A stretch of 64,000 nucleotides of DNA from Peredibacter starrii (GCF_034259205.1 NZ_CP139487.1:1178001-1242000), one strand, 5' to 3'. Shown: positions 1 to 10,699, numbered from the stretch's first letter. Notes: a model not told the origin generated them from the sequence alone. Numbers and translations are program-made.

Positions 1-2665
1 AGAACACTGGAGCTTTTACCGCGACATCGCTTTTCGGAGCGAGAGTGCCGTGGAAGTAACCTTGTTTAAGAAGTGATTCACCCATGATCGCTTTTGTTGC
101 GACCTTGGCCATCTGAACACCTGTTACTTTAGAAAGGAATGGTACAGTTCGGCTTGAGCGAGGGTTCACTTCAAGTACGAACACATCACCTTTATAAATC
201 ACGAATTGAAGGTTAATGAGACCCTTAATGTTGAGGGCCTTGGTGATTGAAAGAGTGGTTTCAGAAAGTTTATCCAGAATGTCTTGAGAAACACTTTGAG
301 GAGGGTAAACCGCGATTGAGTCACCAGAGTGAACTCCCGCCTTCTCAATGTGTTCCATAATCCCAGGGATGAATACTGTTTCACCGTCACAGATCGCGTC
401 CACTTCCATTTCTCGACCGATCATATATCTGTCGATTAGAACTGGGTGCTGAGGATTTACCTGAACCGCGCGCTTCATGTAATCCATGAGCTCAGTTTCG
501 TTATAAACGATTTCCATTGCGCGACCACCAAGTACATATGATGGACGTACAATCACTGGGAAACCTAAGTGTGCTGATTTTTCAACTGCTTCGTTGATTG
601 AAGTTACTGTCACACCTAGAGGTTGAGCGATTTTTAATTCGCGAAGAAGGGCCTCGAAGCGCTTTCTGTCTTCCGCGCGGTCGATATCATCTGTCGATGT
701 ACCAAGGATTGTTACTCCACGCTTAGCTAGTGGCTCAGCAAGGTTAATTGCTGTTTGACCACCGAACTGAACGATCACACCGATTGGGTTTTCACGTTCA
801 ATCACGTTGTAAACGTCTTCCACAGTCAGAGGTTCGAAGTAAAGTCTGTCTGAGATATTGAAATCAGTTGAAACTGTTTCAGGATTGTTATTAATGACGA
901 TCGCTTCCATGCCCATGCTACGAATCGCTTCGATGGCGTGAACAGTGGCGTAGTCGAACTCGATCCCTTGACCGATACGGATTGGACCTGATCCAAGCAC
1001 CACCACTTTTTTCTTAGAAGACTCCAAGACCTCGTCTTGATTCTCGTAAGTAGAGTAGTAGTAAGGAGTTGATGATTCAAATTCACCCGCACAAGTATCA
1101 ACCATTTTAAACACAGGTGTAATCTTGTTCGTTTTTCTGAATTTAAAAACTTCTTCCTCAGACGTGTTCCATACTCGAGCAAGGTAGCGATCAGAGAAAC
1201 CAAGTCTCTTTGCTGCTCTCACTGTTTCCGGGGTCTTGTCTCCAGCTTCAAGCTTATCTTCCATCGTGATAATGTTTTGAATCTTGGCGAGGAAGAAGTA
1301 ATCAATTTTCGTGAGTTCGTGGATATCTTTAGCAGGTACTTTCTTTCTCATCGCTTCCGCGACAGCAAAAAAGCGCTCATCATCCTGCTTACTTATTTTC
1401 TCCATGATCTCAGGGATCGTTTTATCTTTTAGTTCCGGAAGTTCCAGGTGATAAAGACCAACTTCCAAAGAGCGAACTGCCTTGAGCATCGACTCTTCAA
1501 AAGTACGTCCTAGCGCCATTACTTCACCTGTAGCCTTCATCTGAGTTCCCAGGCGACGGTTCGCTTTATTGAACTTATCAAATGGCCAGCGTGGGATCTT
1601 ACTCACCATATAGTCCAGTGCTGGTTCAAAACAAGCGTAGGTCTTCTTTGTCACAGGATTAATGATTTCATCCAGTGTGAAGCCAACCGCAATCTTCGCC
1701 GCAATCTTAGCAATCGGATAACCAGTTGCCTTACTTGCTAGAGCTGAAGAGCGAGATACCCTTGGATTCACTTCTATCACATAATATTGGAATGAGTGTG
1801 GATCGAGAGCATATTGAACGTTACATCCGCCTTCAATTTTGAGAGAGCGGATGATCTTCAGAGCCGATGTTCTAAGAAGTTGGTACTCCTTATCACTTAG
1901 TGTCTGGCTTGGAGCAACTACGATCGAGTCACCTGTGTGAACACCCACTGGATCGATGTTCTCCATGTTACACACGATAATACAGTTATCATTGCTGTCA
2001 CGGATTACTTCGTACTCAACTTCTTTAAAGCCCGCGATTGATCTCTCGATCAGACACTGCTGAATCGGAGAAGCGGCTAGACCCGAAGTCGTGATTGTGA
2101 AAAGTTCTTCTTCAGATGTAGCGATACCTCCACCTGTTCCACCAAGAGTGAAGGCAGGGCGGATAATCACTGGGTAACCAATCTTATTTGTGAACTCAAG
2201 AGCTTCACCAACCGTTGTCACAATTCGTGATTCAGGTACTGGCTCATCAATTTTCACCATGAGTTCTTTAAAGAGTTTTCTATCTTCGGCCTTTTGAATC
2301 GTATCGACCTTACAGCCAAGAAGCTGAACACCTAGACGCTTAAGGTGACCTTCTTCTTCAAGCTTCACTGCTAAGTTAAGTGCAGTTTGACCACCCAGAG
2401 TAGGAACGATTCCGTCTGGCTTTTCTTTGTGAATGATTTTTAGAAGAAACTCTTTCGTCAGAGGTTCGATATAAACCTTGTGAGCAGTTTCCTTGTCCGT
2501 CATGATGGTCGCTGGGTTTGAGTTTACCAGTACCACTTCTAGACCTTCTTCAATTAAGGACTTTACCGCCTGAGTTCCTGAGTAGTCGAACTCTGCAGCT
2601 TGTCCGATAACAATCGGGCCTGAACCAATGACTAATACTTTTTTAAGATTTGGATGTAGAGGCAT
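1..2665 (-). CDS. carB: Carbamoyl-phosphate synthase large subunit (partial, C-terminus beyond left edge)
   Basis: This subunit makes carbamoyl phosphate from bicarbonate, ATP and ammonia supplied by CarA, feeding pyrimidine and arginine synthesis. Reading the minus strand from the ATG at 2665 gives [20 protein letters not shown], the typical N-terminal ATP-grasp start. The open frame continues without a stop to base 1, about 888 codons of a family length near 1,070. Both synthetase halves are visible: a second nucleotide-binding segment ([20 protein letters not shown]) begins around codon 560. The allosteric C-terminal domain is mostly cut off. Only 2 nt separate the carA stop from this start, so translation is probably coupled. 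Confidence 0.97.
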   Translation of the reverse strand, partial: MPLHPNLKKVLVIGSGPIVIGQAAEFDYSGTQAVKSLIEEGLEVVLVNSNPATIMTDKETAHKVYIEPLTKEFLLKIIHKEKPDGIVPTLGGQTALNLAVKLEEEGHLKRLGVQLLGCKVDTIQKAEDRKLFKELMVKIDEPVPESRIVTTVGEALEFTNKIGYPVIIRPAFTLGGTGGGIATSEEELFTITTSGLAASPIQQCLIERSIAGFKEVEYEVIRDSNDNCIIVCNMENIDPVGVHTGDSIVVAPSQTLSDKEYQLLRTSALKIIRSLKIEGGCNVQYALDPHSFQYYVIEVNPRVSRSSALASKATGYPIAKIAAKIAVGFTLDEIINPVTKKTYACFEPALDYMVSKIPRWPFDKFNKANRRLGTQMKATGEVMALGRTFEESMLKAVRSLEVGLYHLELPELKDKTIPEIMEKISKQDDERFFAVAEAMRKKVPAKDIHELTKIDYFFLAKIQNIITMEDKLEAGDKTPETVRAAKRLGFSDRYLARVWNTSEEEVFKFRKTNKITPVFKMVDTCAGEFESSTPYYYSTYENQDEVLESSKKKVVVLGSGPIRIGQGIEFDYATVHAIEAIRSMGMEAIVINNNPETVSTDFNISDRLYFEPLTVEDVYNVIERENPIGVIVQFGGQTAINLAEPLAKRGVTILGTSTDDIDRAEDRKRFEALLRELKIAQPLGVTVTSINEAVEKSAHLGFPVIVRPSYVLGGRAMEIVYNETELMDYMKRAVQVNPQHPVLIDRYMIGREMEVDAICDGETVFIPGIMEHIEKAGVHSGDSIAVYPPQSVSQDILDKLSETTLSITKALNIKGLINLQFVIYKGDVFVLEVNPRSSRTVPFLSKVTGVQMAKVATKAIMGESLLKQGYFHGTLAPKSDVAVKAPVF

Positions 2666-2667
2666 TG

Positions 2668-3741
2668 TTATTTCCTTATTGAATTCAGAAAGTCATCGAA
2701 TAACCAACCAGTATCTTCAGGACCTGGACAAGCTTCCGGATGATACTGAACTGAGAAGGCAGGTAGCGTCTTGTGACGAAGACCTTCCACTGTATTGTCG
2801 TTGATGTTGATTTGAGAAATTTCTAAGTTTGATTTTTCAACTGAACTCACTGTTACAGCATAACCATGGTTCTGAGAGCTCATGAAAACCTTACCAAGAC
2901 TCAGATCTTTTACCGGATGGTTACCACCACGGTGACCGAATTTTAGTTTCTCGGTATCAGCACCATTCGCGAGAGCGAAGAGTTGGTGACCCATACAGAT
3001 ACAGAACATCGGATACATCTTTTGAAGATCACGAATCACCGGAAGAACACCTGGGACATCTTTTGGATCGCCAGGACCGTTTGAAAGAAGAATTCCTTGT
3101 GGACGGTAACTTTGAATCATTTCAGTCGTTGCGTTCCAAGGAACTACCACCACGTCACAGTTTCTTCTCATAAGTGAGCGAAGAATATTTTTCTTATAAC
3201 CAAAGTCCATCAGGACAATGCGTTTTCCTTCGCCAGGGAAGTGAATCGGATTTTTGATTGAGACGCGGGCGATCTGATCATTCCCAAGTGATTTTTCAAG
3301 AAGAGGCTTAGCATCTGCTACTGAGAAAGTCTCAGGTACCAGCACCGCTTTCATTACACCTTTCTCACGAATCTTTTTTGTAAGCTCACGAGTATCAAGT
3401 CCCGCGATTCCAGGAATTTTGAAACGCTTTAAGAAATCGCGAAGAGAGTATTCGTTTCTCCAGTTAGAACCTTCAGATGGACATTCTCTGACTACCAGAC
3501 CTTTCAGTGCTGGAGTCAAAGATTCGAAATCATCTTTATTCACACCATAGTTTCCAATCAGAGGGTAAGTCATCACAACCATCTGATCGCAGTATGATGG
3601 ATCAGAGATAATTTCCTGATAGCCCGTCATACTTGTGTTAAAAACGAGTTCGCCGAGAGAGTGGGCACCGTCAATCTCGTGCCCAATCGATTCGCCGACG
3701 AACTCTTCACCAGTTTCTAAAATCAGTTTAATTTTTTTCAT
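2668..3741 (-). CDS. carA: Carbamoyl-phosphate synthase small (glutaminase) subunit
   Basis: CarA hydrolyses glutamine and channels ammonia to CarB. The 357-residue protein has the usual N-terminal small-subunit domain and a C-terminal class I glutamine amidotransferase domain. The nucleophile region reads ICMGHQ, and the His/Glu of the triad lie in [15 protein letters not shown]. It is the middle gene of pyrB-carA-carB: its ATG shares a base with the pyrB stop (TAATG at 3741) and it ends 2 nt before carB. Length and motifs are normal for the family. Confidence 0.97.
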   Translation of the reverse strand: MKKIKLILETGEEFVGESIGHEIDGAHSLGELVFNTSMTGYQEIISDPSYCDQMVVMTYPLIGNYGVNKDDFESLTPALKGLVVRECPSEGSNWRNEYSLRDFLKRFKIPGIAGLDTRELTKKIREKGVMKAVLVPETFSVADAKPLLEKSLGNDQIARVSIKNPIHFPGEGKRIVLMDFGYKKNILRSLMRRNCDVVVVPWNATTEMIQSYRPQGILLSNGPGDPKDVPGVLPVIRDLQKMYPMFCICMGHQLFALANGADTEKLKFGHRGGNHPVKDLSLGKVFMSSQNHGYAVTVSSVEKSNLEISQININDNTVEGLRHKTLPAFSVQYHPEACPGPEDTGWLFDDFLNSIRK

Positions 3742-4646
3742 TACTTACTCCCGCCAAGGGCCCATTCTAAAATGGCCATTCTGGCGAATACGCCGTTACC
3801 CATTTGTTTAAAAATTCTCGATTGCTTGTGCTCAACAATTTCATCCGCAATTTCAACTCCGCGGTTAAAAGGTCCCGGATGCATGATGATGGCATCCTTT
3901 CTCATCTTGTTGACTCGTTCTGAAGTTAGACCAAATTGAGTGTGATAAGCCTTAGCATCTAGCTCAAGACTTGCGTGACGCTCTAACTGAATCCGTAACA
4001 TCATGACGGCATCTACTATCGGCAGAACTTCTTCGAAATTCGCTTTTTTAATGAATGGTTTTGAAACATTTGGCAGCATCGCCTCAGGTCCGCATAAATA
4101 AATTTCCATGCCGAATTTCTCGGCCGCTACCATGAGTGAGCCTGCTACTCGGGAATGTTTGATGTCTCCGCAAACTGCGATCTTAAGACCTTCCAGTTTT
4201 CCAAACTCTTGCTTCAAAGTCAGGAGATCGAGAAGACCCTGAGAAGGATGCTCGTATTTTCCAGCACCAGCATTAAGAAGGGGAGTATTGAATTTCTCAT
4301 ACAGATCGCTGAACACATTATCATCAGAGTGACGAAGCACAATTCCATCTGCTCCAAGGCTCTCCAAAGTTTTAAGAGTGTCGTAGATCGTTTCACCTTT
4401 CTTCACACTCGAATTCTCTGGCACAAAATTAATCACCTCAGCGCCAAGTCTTTTCGCCGCCATTTCGAATGAACAACGGGTTCTTGTGCTTGGCTCATAG
4501 AACGCATTTACGATGATTTTATTTTTTAAGAGATGTTGGATTTTGTCAGGTTGAGAGATGTGAAGAGAAAAATACTGGGCCCTATCAATAAGGGACTGAA
4601 TATCAGAAACGGAAAAACTAGCGAGTGATACAAAATGCTTGATCAT
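3741..4646 (-). CDS. pyrB: Aspartate carbamoyltransferase catalytic subunit
   Basis: PyrB joins carbamoyl phosphate and aspartate, the committed step of UMP synthesis. The carbamoyl-phosphate loop YEPSTRTRCSFE, the substrate-binding HPSQGLLDLLTL and the C-terminal HPGPFNRGVEI are all present. I choose the ATG at 4646 (MIKHFVSLASFSV, 301 aa) over an in-frame start 18 nt upstream because a strong AGGAGG lies just before it. It is the first gene of a minus-strand operon with carA and carB, so carbamoyl phosphate is made next to its consumer. No pyrI-like regulatory subunit follows. Confidence 0.96.
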   Translation of the reverse strand: MIKHFVSLASFSVSDIQSLIDRAQYFSLHISQPDKIQHLLKNKIIVNAFYEPSTRTRCSFEMAAKRLGAEVINFVPENSSVKKGETIYDTLKTLESLGADGIVLRHSDDNVFSDLYEKFNTPLLNAGAGKYEHPSQGLLDLLTLKQEFGKLEGLKIAVCGDIKHSRVAGSLMVAAEKFGMEIYLCGPEAMLPNVSKPFIKKANFEEVLPIVDAVMMLRIQLERHASLELDAKAYHTQFGLTSERVNKMRKDAIIMHPGPFNRGVEIADEIVEHKQSRIFKQMGNGVFARMAILEWALGGSK

Positions 4647-4779
4647 TCTCCTCCTGAGAGACAAAAGTAAGTGAATCTGAATTGAATAAAATAGGATAGA
4701 CTTGTGAGTGGAAGGCGTGGAAAAATGTGGTGATGCGAAGAGGCATCATGTCCATATAACTATCCCTAGTGGTTAAACG

Positions 4780-4785
4780 TATAAT
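4780..4785 (+). promoter_or_regulatory. Perfect -10 box (TATAAT) for uvrB
   Basis: TATAAT lies 40 nt before the ATG at 4826. The -35 region is weak (ATAACT with an 18-nt spacer). A -10 box here would place the transcript start near 4792, downstream of the in-frame GTG at 4769, so it argues that uvrB starts at 4826. No clear LexA-type box is visible next to it. Confidence 0.45.
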
Positions 4786-4825
4786 TCATCTCATTCAATC
4801 GAAGCCTTTGGCAAGAGTAAATTTT

Positions 4826-6826
4826 ATGACAGGTAAATTTCAATTAGAGTCTGCTTTCAAACCGATGGGGGACCAACCCCAGGCGATTGAATCTATTGCT
4901 AATAATTTTCAGAAAAAAGAGAAGTTTCAGACCCTTTTAGGGGTAACGGGATCAGGTAAGACCTTCGCGATGGCGAATGTTATCCAGCGATTGGGTAAGA
5001 AAACCTTAATTCTGGCCCCCAATAAGACCCTGGCCGCCCAGCTATTTGCTGAGTTTAAAGAGTTCTTTCCCAACAATGCCGTAGAGTATTTCGTTTCCTA
5101 TTACGATTACTATCAGCCCGAGGCCTATGTGCCTGGCTCAGATACCTATATTGAGAAAGATTCCGCCATTAACGACGAAATTGAGAAGCTTCGTCACTCA
5201 TGTACCCGTTCGCTGTTTGCTCGCGAAGACGTGATCGTAGTCGCTTCAGTCAGCTGTATTTACGGTATTGGTGCTCCTGATGAATATTTCAATCAGAGAA
5301 TCATGCTCTTAAATCAAGACAAGCTCGATCGCGACGAATTTCTTCGTCGCCTGGTTGATATTCAGTACCAAAGAAATGATACCGATTTCCACCGTGGTAC
5401 CTTCCGTGTTCGCGGTGATATTGTAGAAGTTTTCCCGGCATACGAAGATTCTCAAGTCGTACGAGTTGAATTCTTTGATGATGTTGTCGATGGGATTTTC
5501 TTGGTGGATCCCTTGCGGGGCAAAGTGATTCAACCTCTTCAACGCGTTGATATTTATCCGAAGTCTCACTATGTGGTAGGCAAAGATAAGATGAAGTCGG
5601 CGATTGCAAATATTAAAGTTGAGTTGCGTGAAAGATTGAACGAACTTCAAGAGCAGAGAAAACTTGTTGAAGAACAGCGTCTCTCTCAGAGAACCTTACT
5701 TGATCTAGAGATGATGGAAGAGATGGGTTTTTGTCCTGGTATTGAAAACTATTCTCGCCATCTTGCCGGAAATGCTCCGGGTGAGCCACCTTATACACTC
5801 TTAGATTATTTCAAAAAGGATTTCCTTCTCATTGTGGATGAGTCTCACGTCTCGATTCCGCAAGTAGGAGGTATGTATAAAGGAGACCGCGCGAGAAAAC
5901 AAAATCTCGTAGATTTCGGTTTCCGTCTTCCAAGTGCTCTTGATAACCGTCCGCTAAACTTTCCTGAATTTGAGAGTAAGTTGGATCAGGTACTATTTGT
6001 CTCAGCCACACCGGCCGATTATGAGCTTCAGAAAACGAACGGTGAATATGCTGAGCAGATCATTCGTCCGACTGGTCTCTTAGATCCGGTCATTGAATTT
6101 AAAGATGCCAAGAACCAAGTGGATGACATGTTAGTCGAAGCGAAGAAAGTCATCGCTAATGGTTACCGTGTACTCATTACCACTCTGACGAAACGTCTGG
6201 CCGAAGAGCTAACGGATTTCTATAAGGGTGTAGGAATGAGGATCAAATATCTTCACTCTGACATTGATACTCTTGAACGAATGGAGATCCTGCGTGATCT
6301 TCGACTCGGAGAATTCGATATCCTGGTCGGGATTAACCTCCTTCGTGAGGGTCTGGATATTCCAGAGGTCGCCTTAGTGGGAATTCTTGATGCCGATAAA
6401 GAAGGCTTCCTTCGATCGACCCGTTCTCTCATCCAAACGATTGGTCGAGCGGCCCGAAACTCAGAAGGACGAGTTATTCTCTACGGCTTTAAAAAGACTC
6501 CAAGCATCGAAGAGGCCATGAAAGTAACGGCCGAACGTCGAATCAAGCAGCAGGCCTATAACGAAAAGCACGGCCAGACTCCTAAAACTGTCGCTAAAAA
6601 GGTCAGTGGGGGCGTGATTGAGGTTCTTCGAGGTGCCAAGAAGTCCGACAAGAAAGCACGGGTTAAAGAAATTTCTGAGCAAAGACTTTCTCCAGAAGCA
6701 ATTGATGCTAAAATTGTAGAATTAAAACAGCTCATGAAAGAAGCGGTCAAAGACCTACAGTTTGAAGAGGCCGCCAAACTTCGTGACGAAATTAAGAAGC
6801 TTTCTGAATTAAGGTTTATGCTATGA
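4826..6826 (+). CDS. uvrB: Excinuclease ABC subunit B
   Basis: UvrB is the damage-verifying helicase-like subunit of nucleotide excision repair; it is loaded by UvrA and then recruits UvrC. Visible features are Walker A ([14 protein letters not shown]), the beta-hairpin region ([12 protein letters not shown]), the DEAD-like DESHVSIPQ, helicase motifs V and VI ([19 protein letters not shown]) and a C-terminal UVR motif ([13 protein letters not shown]). From ATG 4826 ([20 protein letters not shown]) it is 666 aa, a usual length; a GTG at 4769 would add 19 unlikely residues and precede the candidate -10 box. It overlaps the next gene by 4 nt. Confidence 0.97.
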   Translation: MTGKFQLESAFKPMGDQPQAIESIANNFQKKEKFQTLLGVTGSGKTFAMANVIQRLGKKTLILAPNKTLAAQLFAEFKEFFPNNAVEYFVSYYDYYQPEAYVPGSDTYIEKDSAINDEIEKLRHSCTRSLFAREDVIVVASVSCIYGIGAPDEYFNQRIMLLNQDKLDRDEFLRRLVDIQYQRNDTDFHRGTFRVRGDIVEVFPAYEDSQVVRVEFFDDVVDGIFLVDPLRGKVIQPLQRVDIYPKSHYVVGKDKMKSAIANIKVELRERLNELQEQRKLVEEQRLSQRTLLDLEMMEEMGFCPGIENYSRHLAGNAPGEPPYTLLDYFKKDFLLIVDESHVSIPQVGGMYKGDRARKQNLVDFGFRLPSALDNRPLNFPEFESKLDQVLFVSATPADYELQKTNGEYAEQIIRPTGLLDPVIEFKDAKNQVDDMLVEAKKVIANGYRVLITTLTKRLAEELTDFYKGVGMRIKYLHSDIDTLERMEILRDLRLGEFDILVGINLLREGLDIPEVALVGILDADKEGFLRSTRSLIQTIGRAARNSEGRVILYGFKKTPSIEEAMKVTAERRIKQQAYNEKHGQTPKTVAKKVSGGVIEVLRGAKKSDKKARVKEISEQRLSPEAIDAKIVELKQLMKEAVKDLQFEEAAKLRDEIKKLSELRFML

Positions 6827-7173
6827 AGTTTTGGATGATTTTATTGTTCCCTCTTCTTGCCACTGCGGCAGTGAAGACTGAAGGTTTTATCATCCAGATC
6901 AATGACCGTAGCATGAATGTTCTTTCTCCCGAAAAAGCAAAACCCATGTTCGCGGTGATGGTTGAGAACCGTGCCCTGTCTGATCAGGTAGGGAAGTTTA
7001 TCGTGGGTGGAAAAATTTTAAAATTCATCTCGGTGAAGTCTGGAAAGACGGAGACCGTCGAGATTGAAAATAAAACGAATGCTCCTGTGACATTTGTTCC
7101 GGTAAGTCCGGCCTTCCAGGAAGTTCCGTTATTGTTTGGTAAAAAGGCCTATGAAATCCCATCAAAAGAATAA
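6823..7173 (+). CDS. Small secreted protein of unknown function
   Basis: A 116-residue protein with a clear signal peptide ([20 protein letters not shown]) followed by a short beta-rich body without recognised motifs. The start overlaps the uvrB stop (ATGA), so it is probably translated from the uvrB message. Its end overlaps the next gene by 23 nt. I do not recognise the family. No cysteines or histidine clusters suggest metal or redox chemistry. Confidence 0.75.
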   Translation: MKFWMILLFPLLATAAVKTEGFIIQINDRSMNVLSPEKAKPMFAVMVENRALSDQVGKFIVGGKILKFISVKSGKTETVEIENKTNAPVTFVPVSPAFQEVPLLFGKKAYEIPSKE

Positions 7174-8296
7174 TGTTCAAAAAGTTGTTCTGGTCATCTC
7201 TGATCTGCATTTAAGTGCGGGGAAGATGATTAAGGGGAAGAGAAATCTTCTCGAGGATTTTCATTACGATAATGAACTCATCGACTTTCTTAATTACTAC
7301 TCAGCAGGTGACTACCTTGAAATCGAAGTAGAACTCGTTATTAACGGGGACTTCCTGGATTTCCTGGCCGTGCCGTATGTAGAGTTCTATGACGATGAAT
7401 TCTGGAGCGAATCGGCGGCACTGGCCAAGCTTCGTATGATCATGCGTGCTCATACTGGTGTTTTGGATGCCCTTAAGCGTTTCCTCTCTAAGCCGAATAA
7501 GCGCATCGTTTATATCATTGGTAACCACGACGCTGAGTTTGTTTTTGACTCCATGAAAGAGGAGTTCTTAAACTATTTTGGTGAACTTCGTAAGAACATC
7601 ATTCTATCGAACTCAATCTCGACTCACGTGCCGATCAAAGGCGTTTGTATTCAACACGGTCACCAGTATGAACGTGCCCATGAATTCGATCAAGAGAACG
7701 CAGTAGTGGAGACTCTTAATGGTGAGAAGTATTTCATTCCGCCTTGGGGCTCGTATTATGTAACGAACGTGATTAATAAGTACAAGCAAGAGCGCCACTT
7801 CATTAATGCTGTTCGCCCGATTAAGCACTTTATCATTCACGGTATCCTATTCGATACGTTCTTTACGTTCCGTTTTATGCTTTCAAACTTCTACTACTTC
7901 GTGATGGTGCGCTTCTGGCACTTCTACATGACGAAGAGAAGTCTGAAACAGGTATTTGAAGACATCTTCCGCGAGCTTGAGCTCTTCCAGGATTACGAGT
8001 CTCTTACTCGTCAATTCTTTGAGAAGAATCCTGAGTCGCGCGTCCTGATTGTAGGACACACTCACAATCCGACACTTCGTATTTTCAATGACGGTACTAC
8101 ATTCATTAATACTGGAACCTGGACCCGCATGGTGAATCTGGATCTAGGACAGTGGAACAATGGTAACGTACTCACATACGCTAAGATTCTTGTTAAAAAA
8201 CTAGATTACGAAATCGAAGACTTTGAGAAGAACGTAGAAGTCGATCTAAAGCACTGGATGGGTATCAACAACCTTCCATACTCTGAGTATCACTAA
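7151..8296 (+). CDS. Calcineurin-like metallophosphoesterase
   Basis: A predicted dimetal phosphoesterase; the substrate is unknown. The full motif series is present: SDLHL near the N-terminus, NGDFLDF, GNHDAEF, a mid-protein GVCIQHGHQYE, and C-terminal VGHTHNP. A hydrophobic stretch around residues 235-265 (rich in F, Y and L) suggests membrane association, as in lipid-directed phosphoesterases such as LpxH-type enzymes, but identity with LpxH is not supported. I prefer ATG 7151 (MKSHQKNN, 381 aa) to a TTG 15 nt upstream. Its stop overlaps the convergent receiver-like gene by 4 nt. Confidence 0.88.
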   Translation: MKSHQKNNVQKVVLVISDLHLSAGKMIKGKRNLLEDFHYDNELIDFLNYYSAGDYLEIEVELVINGDFLDFLAVPYVEFYDDEFWSESAALAKLRMIMRAHTGVLDALKRFLSKPNKRIVYIIGNHDAEFVFDSMKEEFLNYFGELRKNIILSNSISTHVPIKGVCIQHGHQYERAHEFDQENAVVETLNGEKYFIPPWGSYYVTNVINKYKQERHFINAVRPIKHFIIHGILFDTFFTFRFMLSNFYYFVMVRFWHFYMTKRSLKQVFEDIFRELELFQDYESLTRQFFEKNPESRVLIVGHTHNPTLRIFNDGTTFINTGTWTRMVNLDLGQWNNGNVLTYAKILVKKLDYEIEDFEKNVEVDLKHWMGINNLPYSEYH

Positions 8297-8640
8297 GACA
8301 AAGAATTAATTTTTTCTAAGAGCTTCTTCGAATGAACAGGGTAGGACATGATATGTTCTACTCCAAGTTTCGAAGCAAGTTTTAAGATTGATGATTCGCT
8401 ATGATCAGCGAAGATGATGAAGTTCTTTTTATTCTGAACTGCACTCGTTAGTTTCTCATTCAGAACTTTTGCTTCTATCAGAAGAAGATAATCCTTTCTG
8501 TCTTTGAGAATTTCCAATGCTTCATTCGCATTTGTCGCTTCTAAGATATGAAAGAAACCATTTTTCGTAAGCATGTCCCTGATCAGAATGCGAAATTCTT
8601 CGTTTTCATCACAAATGAGAATGGGATTAGCGTAGTTCAT
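8293..8640 (-). CDS. Stand-alone receiver-like (pseudo-receiver) protein
   Basis: A 115-residue single-domain protein with the response-regulator receiver fold signature. It has an acidic start (ILICDENEEFR), a central strand (DYLLLIEAKVL) and a late strand ending in SYPVHSKKLL. The position where receivers carry the phosphorylated Asp reads Glu (LLIEA), and the usual Lys-Pro after the last strand reads Tyr-Pro. It is therefore probably not phosphorylated in the normal way and may act as a constitutive binding module. The gene is divergent from flagellin, which hints at, but does not prove, a motility role. Confidence 0.75.
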   Translation of the reverse strand: MNYANPILICDENEEFRILIRDMLTKNGFFHILEATNANEALEILKDRKDYLLLIEAKVLNEKLTSAVQNKKNFIIFADHSESSILKLASKLGVEHIMSYPVHSKKLLEKINSLS

Positions 8641-8765
8641 AGATTTATCATAGCAGTCAGATATTCACTTGAAAATCGAATAAGTTCTTGAATTAAGAGA
8701 AAAACATCGTTATCTCAGAGTGGAATTGTCGGGCTAAATAGCTGAAAATATTTTTAAAATTGCTG

Positions 8766-8792
8766 TTAAGTTAGGATTCGTAGCTCCGAATA
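8766..8792 (+). promoter_or_regulatory. Sigma-28 (FliA)-like promoter of flagellin
   Basis: TTAAGTTA (8766-8773), an 11-nt spacer and TCCGAATA (8785-8792) resemble the flagellar consensus TAAAGTTT-N11-GCCGATAA, with 6 of 8 and 5 of 8 matches. It lies about 127 nt before the flagellin ATG, which would give a leader of roughly 120 nt. Confidence 0.45.
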
Positions 8793-8918
8793 GGTTGTTG
8801 TCTGACACAAGTAGTGATGGACATAAAATTCACTTAAGCACGGAAGCTTATCAAGTCTCTCAAGGTTGGGAACTGATCATCACGGAATGGATGAGGGTAT
8901 TAAACCAAGGAGGATTTC

Positions 8919-9752
8919 ATGGGTTTTCGTATCAACACAAACGTTTCTTCTATTGCTGCTCAACGCTCACTAAGCGTTAACAATAGAGAATCGGAATCAA
9001 ACCTGGCGAAACTATCGTCTGGTTCTCGTATCACTAAAGCAGCTGACGATGCTGCTGGTCTAGCGATCTCTGAAAAGATGAAAGCTGGTATCCGTTCAAT
9101 GAAACAAGCTGACCGAAACGCTAACGACGGTATCTCGATGGTTCAAACTGCTGAAGGTGGCTTGAACGAAGTATCATCAATCCTTACTCGTATGCGTGAA
9201 CTTGCCATCCAAACTTCATCAGATACAGTTGGTGATGTTGAGCGTGGTATGACAAATATGGAATACCAAAACCTTAAACTTGAACTTGATCGTATTTCGC
9301 AAGTTACAGAGTTTAACGGTAAGAAACTTCTTAACGGTGAAGGCGGAAACTTTGAGTTCCAAGTTGGTACAAACAACGACGCTTTCCAAGACAGAATTGG
9401 TTTCGACGCTGGTCAAGTTAACTCTCGTCTTGATTCACTAGGAGTATCTGAACTAGATGTTTCTACAAAAGGTGGTTCACAAGAGTCTCTAGCTGCTGTT
9501 GACTCTGCGATTGAGAAAGTTTCTGGTCACCGCGCTTTCCTAGGTGCGATTCAGAACCGCTTGATCTCGACATCGAACAACTTACAAGTTAACGTTGAGA
9601 ACTTGTCAGCTGCTAACTCTCGTATCCGTGACGTAGACTACGCTGATGCTACAGCTCAAAAAGCTAAGAACGATATCCTTGGTTCAGCTGGTACATCGGT
9701 TCTTGCTCAGGCTAATATGTCTGGCCAAAACGCTCTTAAACTCATTGGTTAA
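8919..9752 (+). CDS. fliC: Flagellin
   Basis: Structural subunit of the flagellar filament. The 277-residue protein has the conserved D0/D1 N-terminus (MGFRINTNVSSIAAQRSL, then LSSGSRITKAADDAAGLAI) and the conserved C-terminus (DYADATAQKAKNDI ... LAQANMSGQNALKLIG), joined by only a short central segment, as in other predatory deltaproteobacteria. A strong AGGAGG precedes the ATG. A sigma-28-like promoter lies upstream and a strong intrinsic terminator follows. It is a single-gene unit. Coding bias is strong, consistent with high expression. Confidence 0.97.
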   Translation: MGFRINTNVSSIAAQRSLSVNNRESESNLAKLSSGSRITKAADDAAGLAISEKMKAGIRSMKQADRNANDGISMVQTAEGGLNEVSSILTRMRELAIQTSSDTVGDVERGMTNMEYQNLKLELDRISQVTEFNGKKLLNGEGGNFEFQVGTNNDAFQDRIGFDAGQVNSRLDSLGVSELDVSTKGGSQESLAAVDSAIEKVSGHRAFLGAIQNRLISTSNNLQVNVENLSAANSRIRDVDYADATAQKAKNDILGSAGTSVLAQANMSGQNALKLIG

Positions 9753-9782
9753 TACTCTCTGATACTGCATTCCGAACAAGAG

Positions 9783-9812
9783 GACCCACCGCAAGGTGGG
9801 TCTTTCTATTTT
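9783..9812. terminator. Intrinsic terminator after flagellin
   Basis: An 8-bp GC-rich stem, GACCCACC / GGTGGGTC, with GCAA loop (9783-9802) is followed by TTTCTATTTT on the plus strand. The T-rich tract overlaps the 3' end of the convergent hydrolase gene. Confidence 0.9.
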
Positions 9813-10699
9813 AGGGCCTGTTTAAGCATTTCGAATAACTGCGTTGGATAAGGTTCTTCTTCCCAAAAGATAAGATGATCACTGCCCTTGATCGTTTGAA
9901 CATGGGCATTTGAAAAACGACTTTTTATAAAACTCTCATTGAACTCGTAATCTATCACTGTGTCTTTGGTCCCAAAAATAACTTCCACCTCTGCCGCTGA
10001 CTGACGTCCATCCGTTTCTAATTTTTTGTTCCAATCAACTAACTGCTGAAACCAATGAGTAGGGACCTTTTTTATAGGAGAGGGATCCTGCTTTTTTAGT
10101 TCTTTGAACTCAGCGTTTTTGATCATACTAGGACGTCTTGGAAGTTTTGAAAGGAAATGCCCAAAGACATTGTGACCAAAAAGAGAAAGTTCCCATAAGT
10201 AGGAGCGCACGAGAGGTGCCACCATGATAATTTTTTTGAACTGGTGCTGCTGATTATCGAGGAGAAATTCAATCATGCCGGTATTGCCGGTAGAGTGAGC
10301 AAAGAAAATCATGGATGCATAATTATAAGTCGCTATTTTTGGGAAGATACTTTTATAAATATCCGCATAGGCCTCGATGTGAGAAATGTCGGCCTTGGTA
10401 CCGGTGGATTCTCCGTGGCCCGGAAGTTCCATGCAAAGAACATCATACTTTTCATTCAGAAACCAACGGATCATTGGTTTTAGATAAGCACAGTTGTCTC
10501 CATAACCATGGGCCATGAAAACTAAACGGTCATTTTGGTTTGAGTACGTATGCGCGGCGATCTTATGCAATTCACCACGACTATCGTTCACTTCAAAAAT
10601 TTGCTTATTGTATGTAGATGATTCTTTGACTTCATAGAAGTCACTTCCAAATGATGGAAGAGAAAGAATGAGTAGACCCAAAAATGCGAGTGCTTTCAT
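9806..10699 (-). CDS. Secreted alpha/beta hydrolase (S33 / lysophospholipase-like)
   Basis: A predicted exported serine hydrolase. It has a signal peptide (MKALAFLGLLILSLPSFGS) and alpha/beta-hydrolase landmarks: oxyanion region FMAHGYGDNC, ELPGHGES, a nucleophile elbow FFAHSTGNTG (Ser in A-H-S-T-G), an Asp in IFGTKDTVID and a His in IKGSDHLIFWE. The order is complete for a Ser-Asp-His triad, and monoacylglycerol- or lysophospholipase-type activity is plausible. The ATG lies inside the 3' arm of a perfect 14-bp inverted repeat, which would occlude initiation. No other Met lies near, so this start is firm. Confidence 0.88.
   Translation of the reverse strand: MKALAFLGLLILSLPSFGSDFYEVKESSTYNKQIFEVNDSRGELHKIAAHTYSNQNDRLVFMAHGYGDNCAYLKPMIRWFLNEKYDVLCMELPGHGESTGTKADISHIEAYADIYKSIFPKIATYNYASMIFFAHSTGNTGMIEFLLDNQQHQFKKIIMVAPLVRSYLWELSLFGHNVFGHFLSKLPRRPSMIKNAEFKELKKQDPSPIKKVPTHWFQQLVDWNKKLETDGRQSAAEVEVIFGTKDTVIDYEFNESFIKSRFSNAHVQTIKGSDHLIFWEEEPYPTQLFEMLKQALK

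Noticed and set aside
4769-4825. Longer UvrB from the GTG at 4769
   Set aside because: The 19 added residues are not UvrB-like and a perfect TATAAT (4780-4785) lies inside them, so the message probably starts later.
8641-8918. Possible riboswitch or tRNA in the flagellin leader
   Set aside because: I could find only weak pairing and no cloverleaf or known aptamer core; the region is explained by divergent promoters and a leader.
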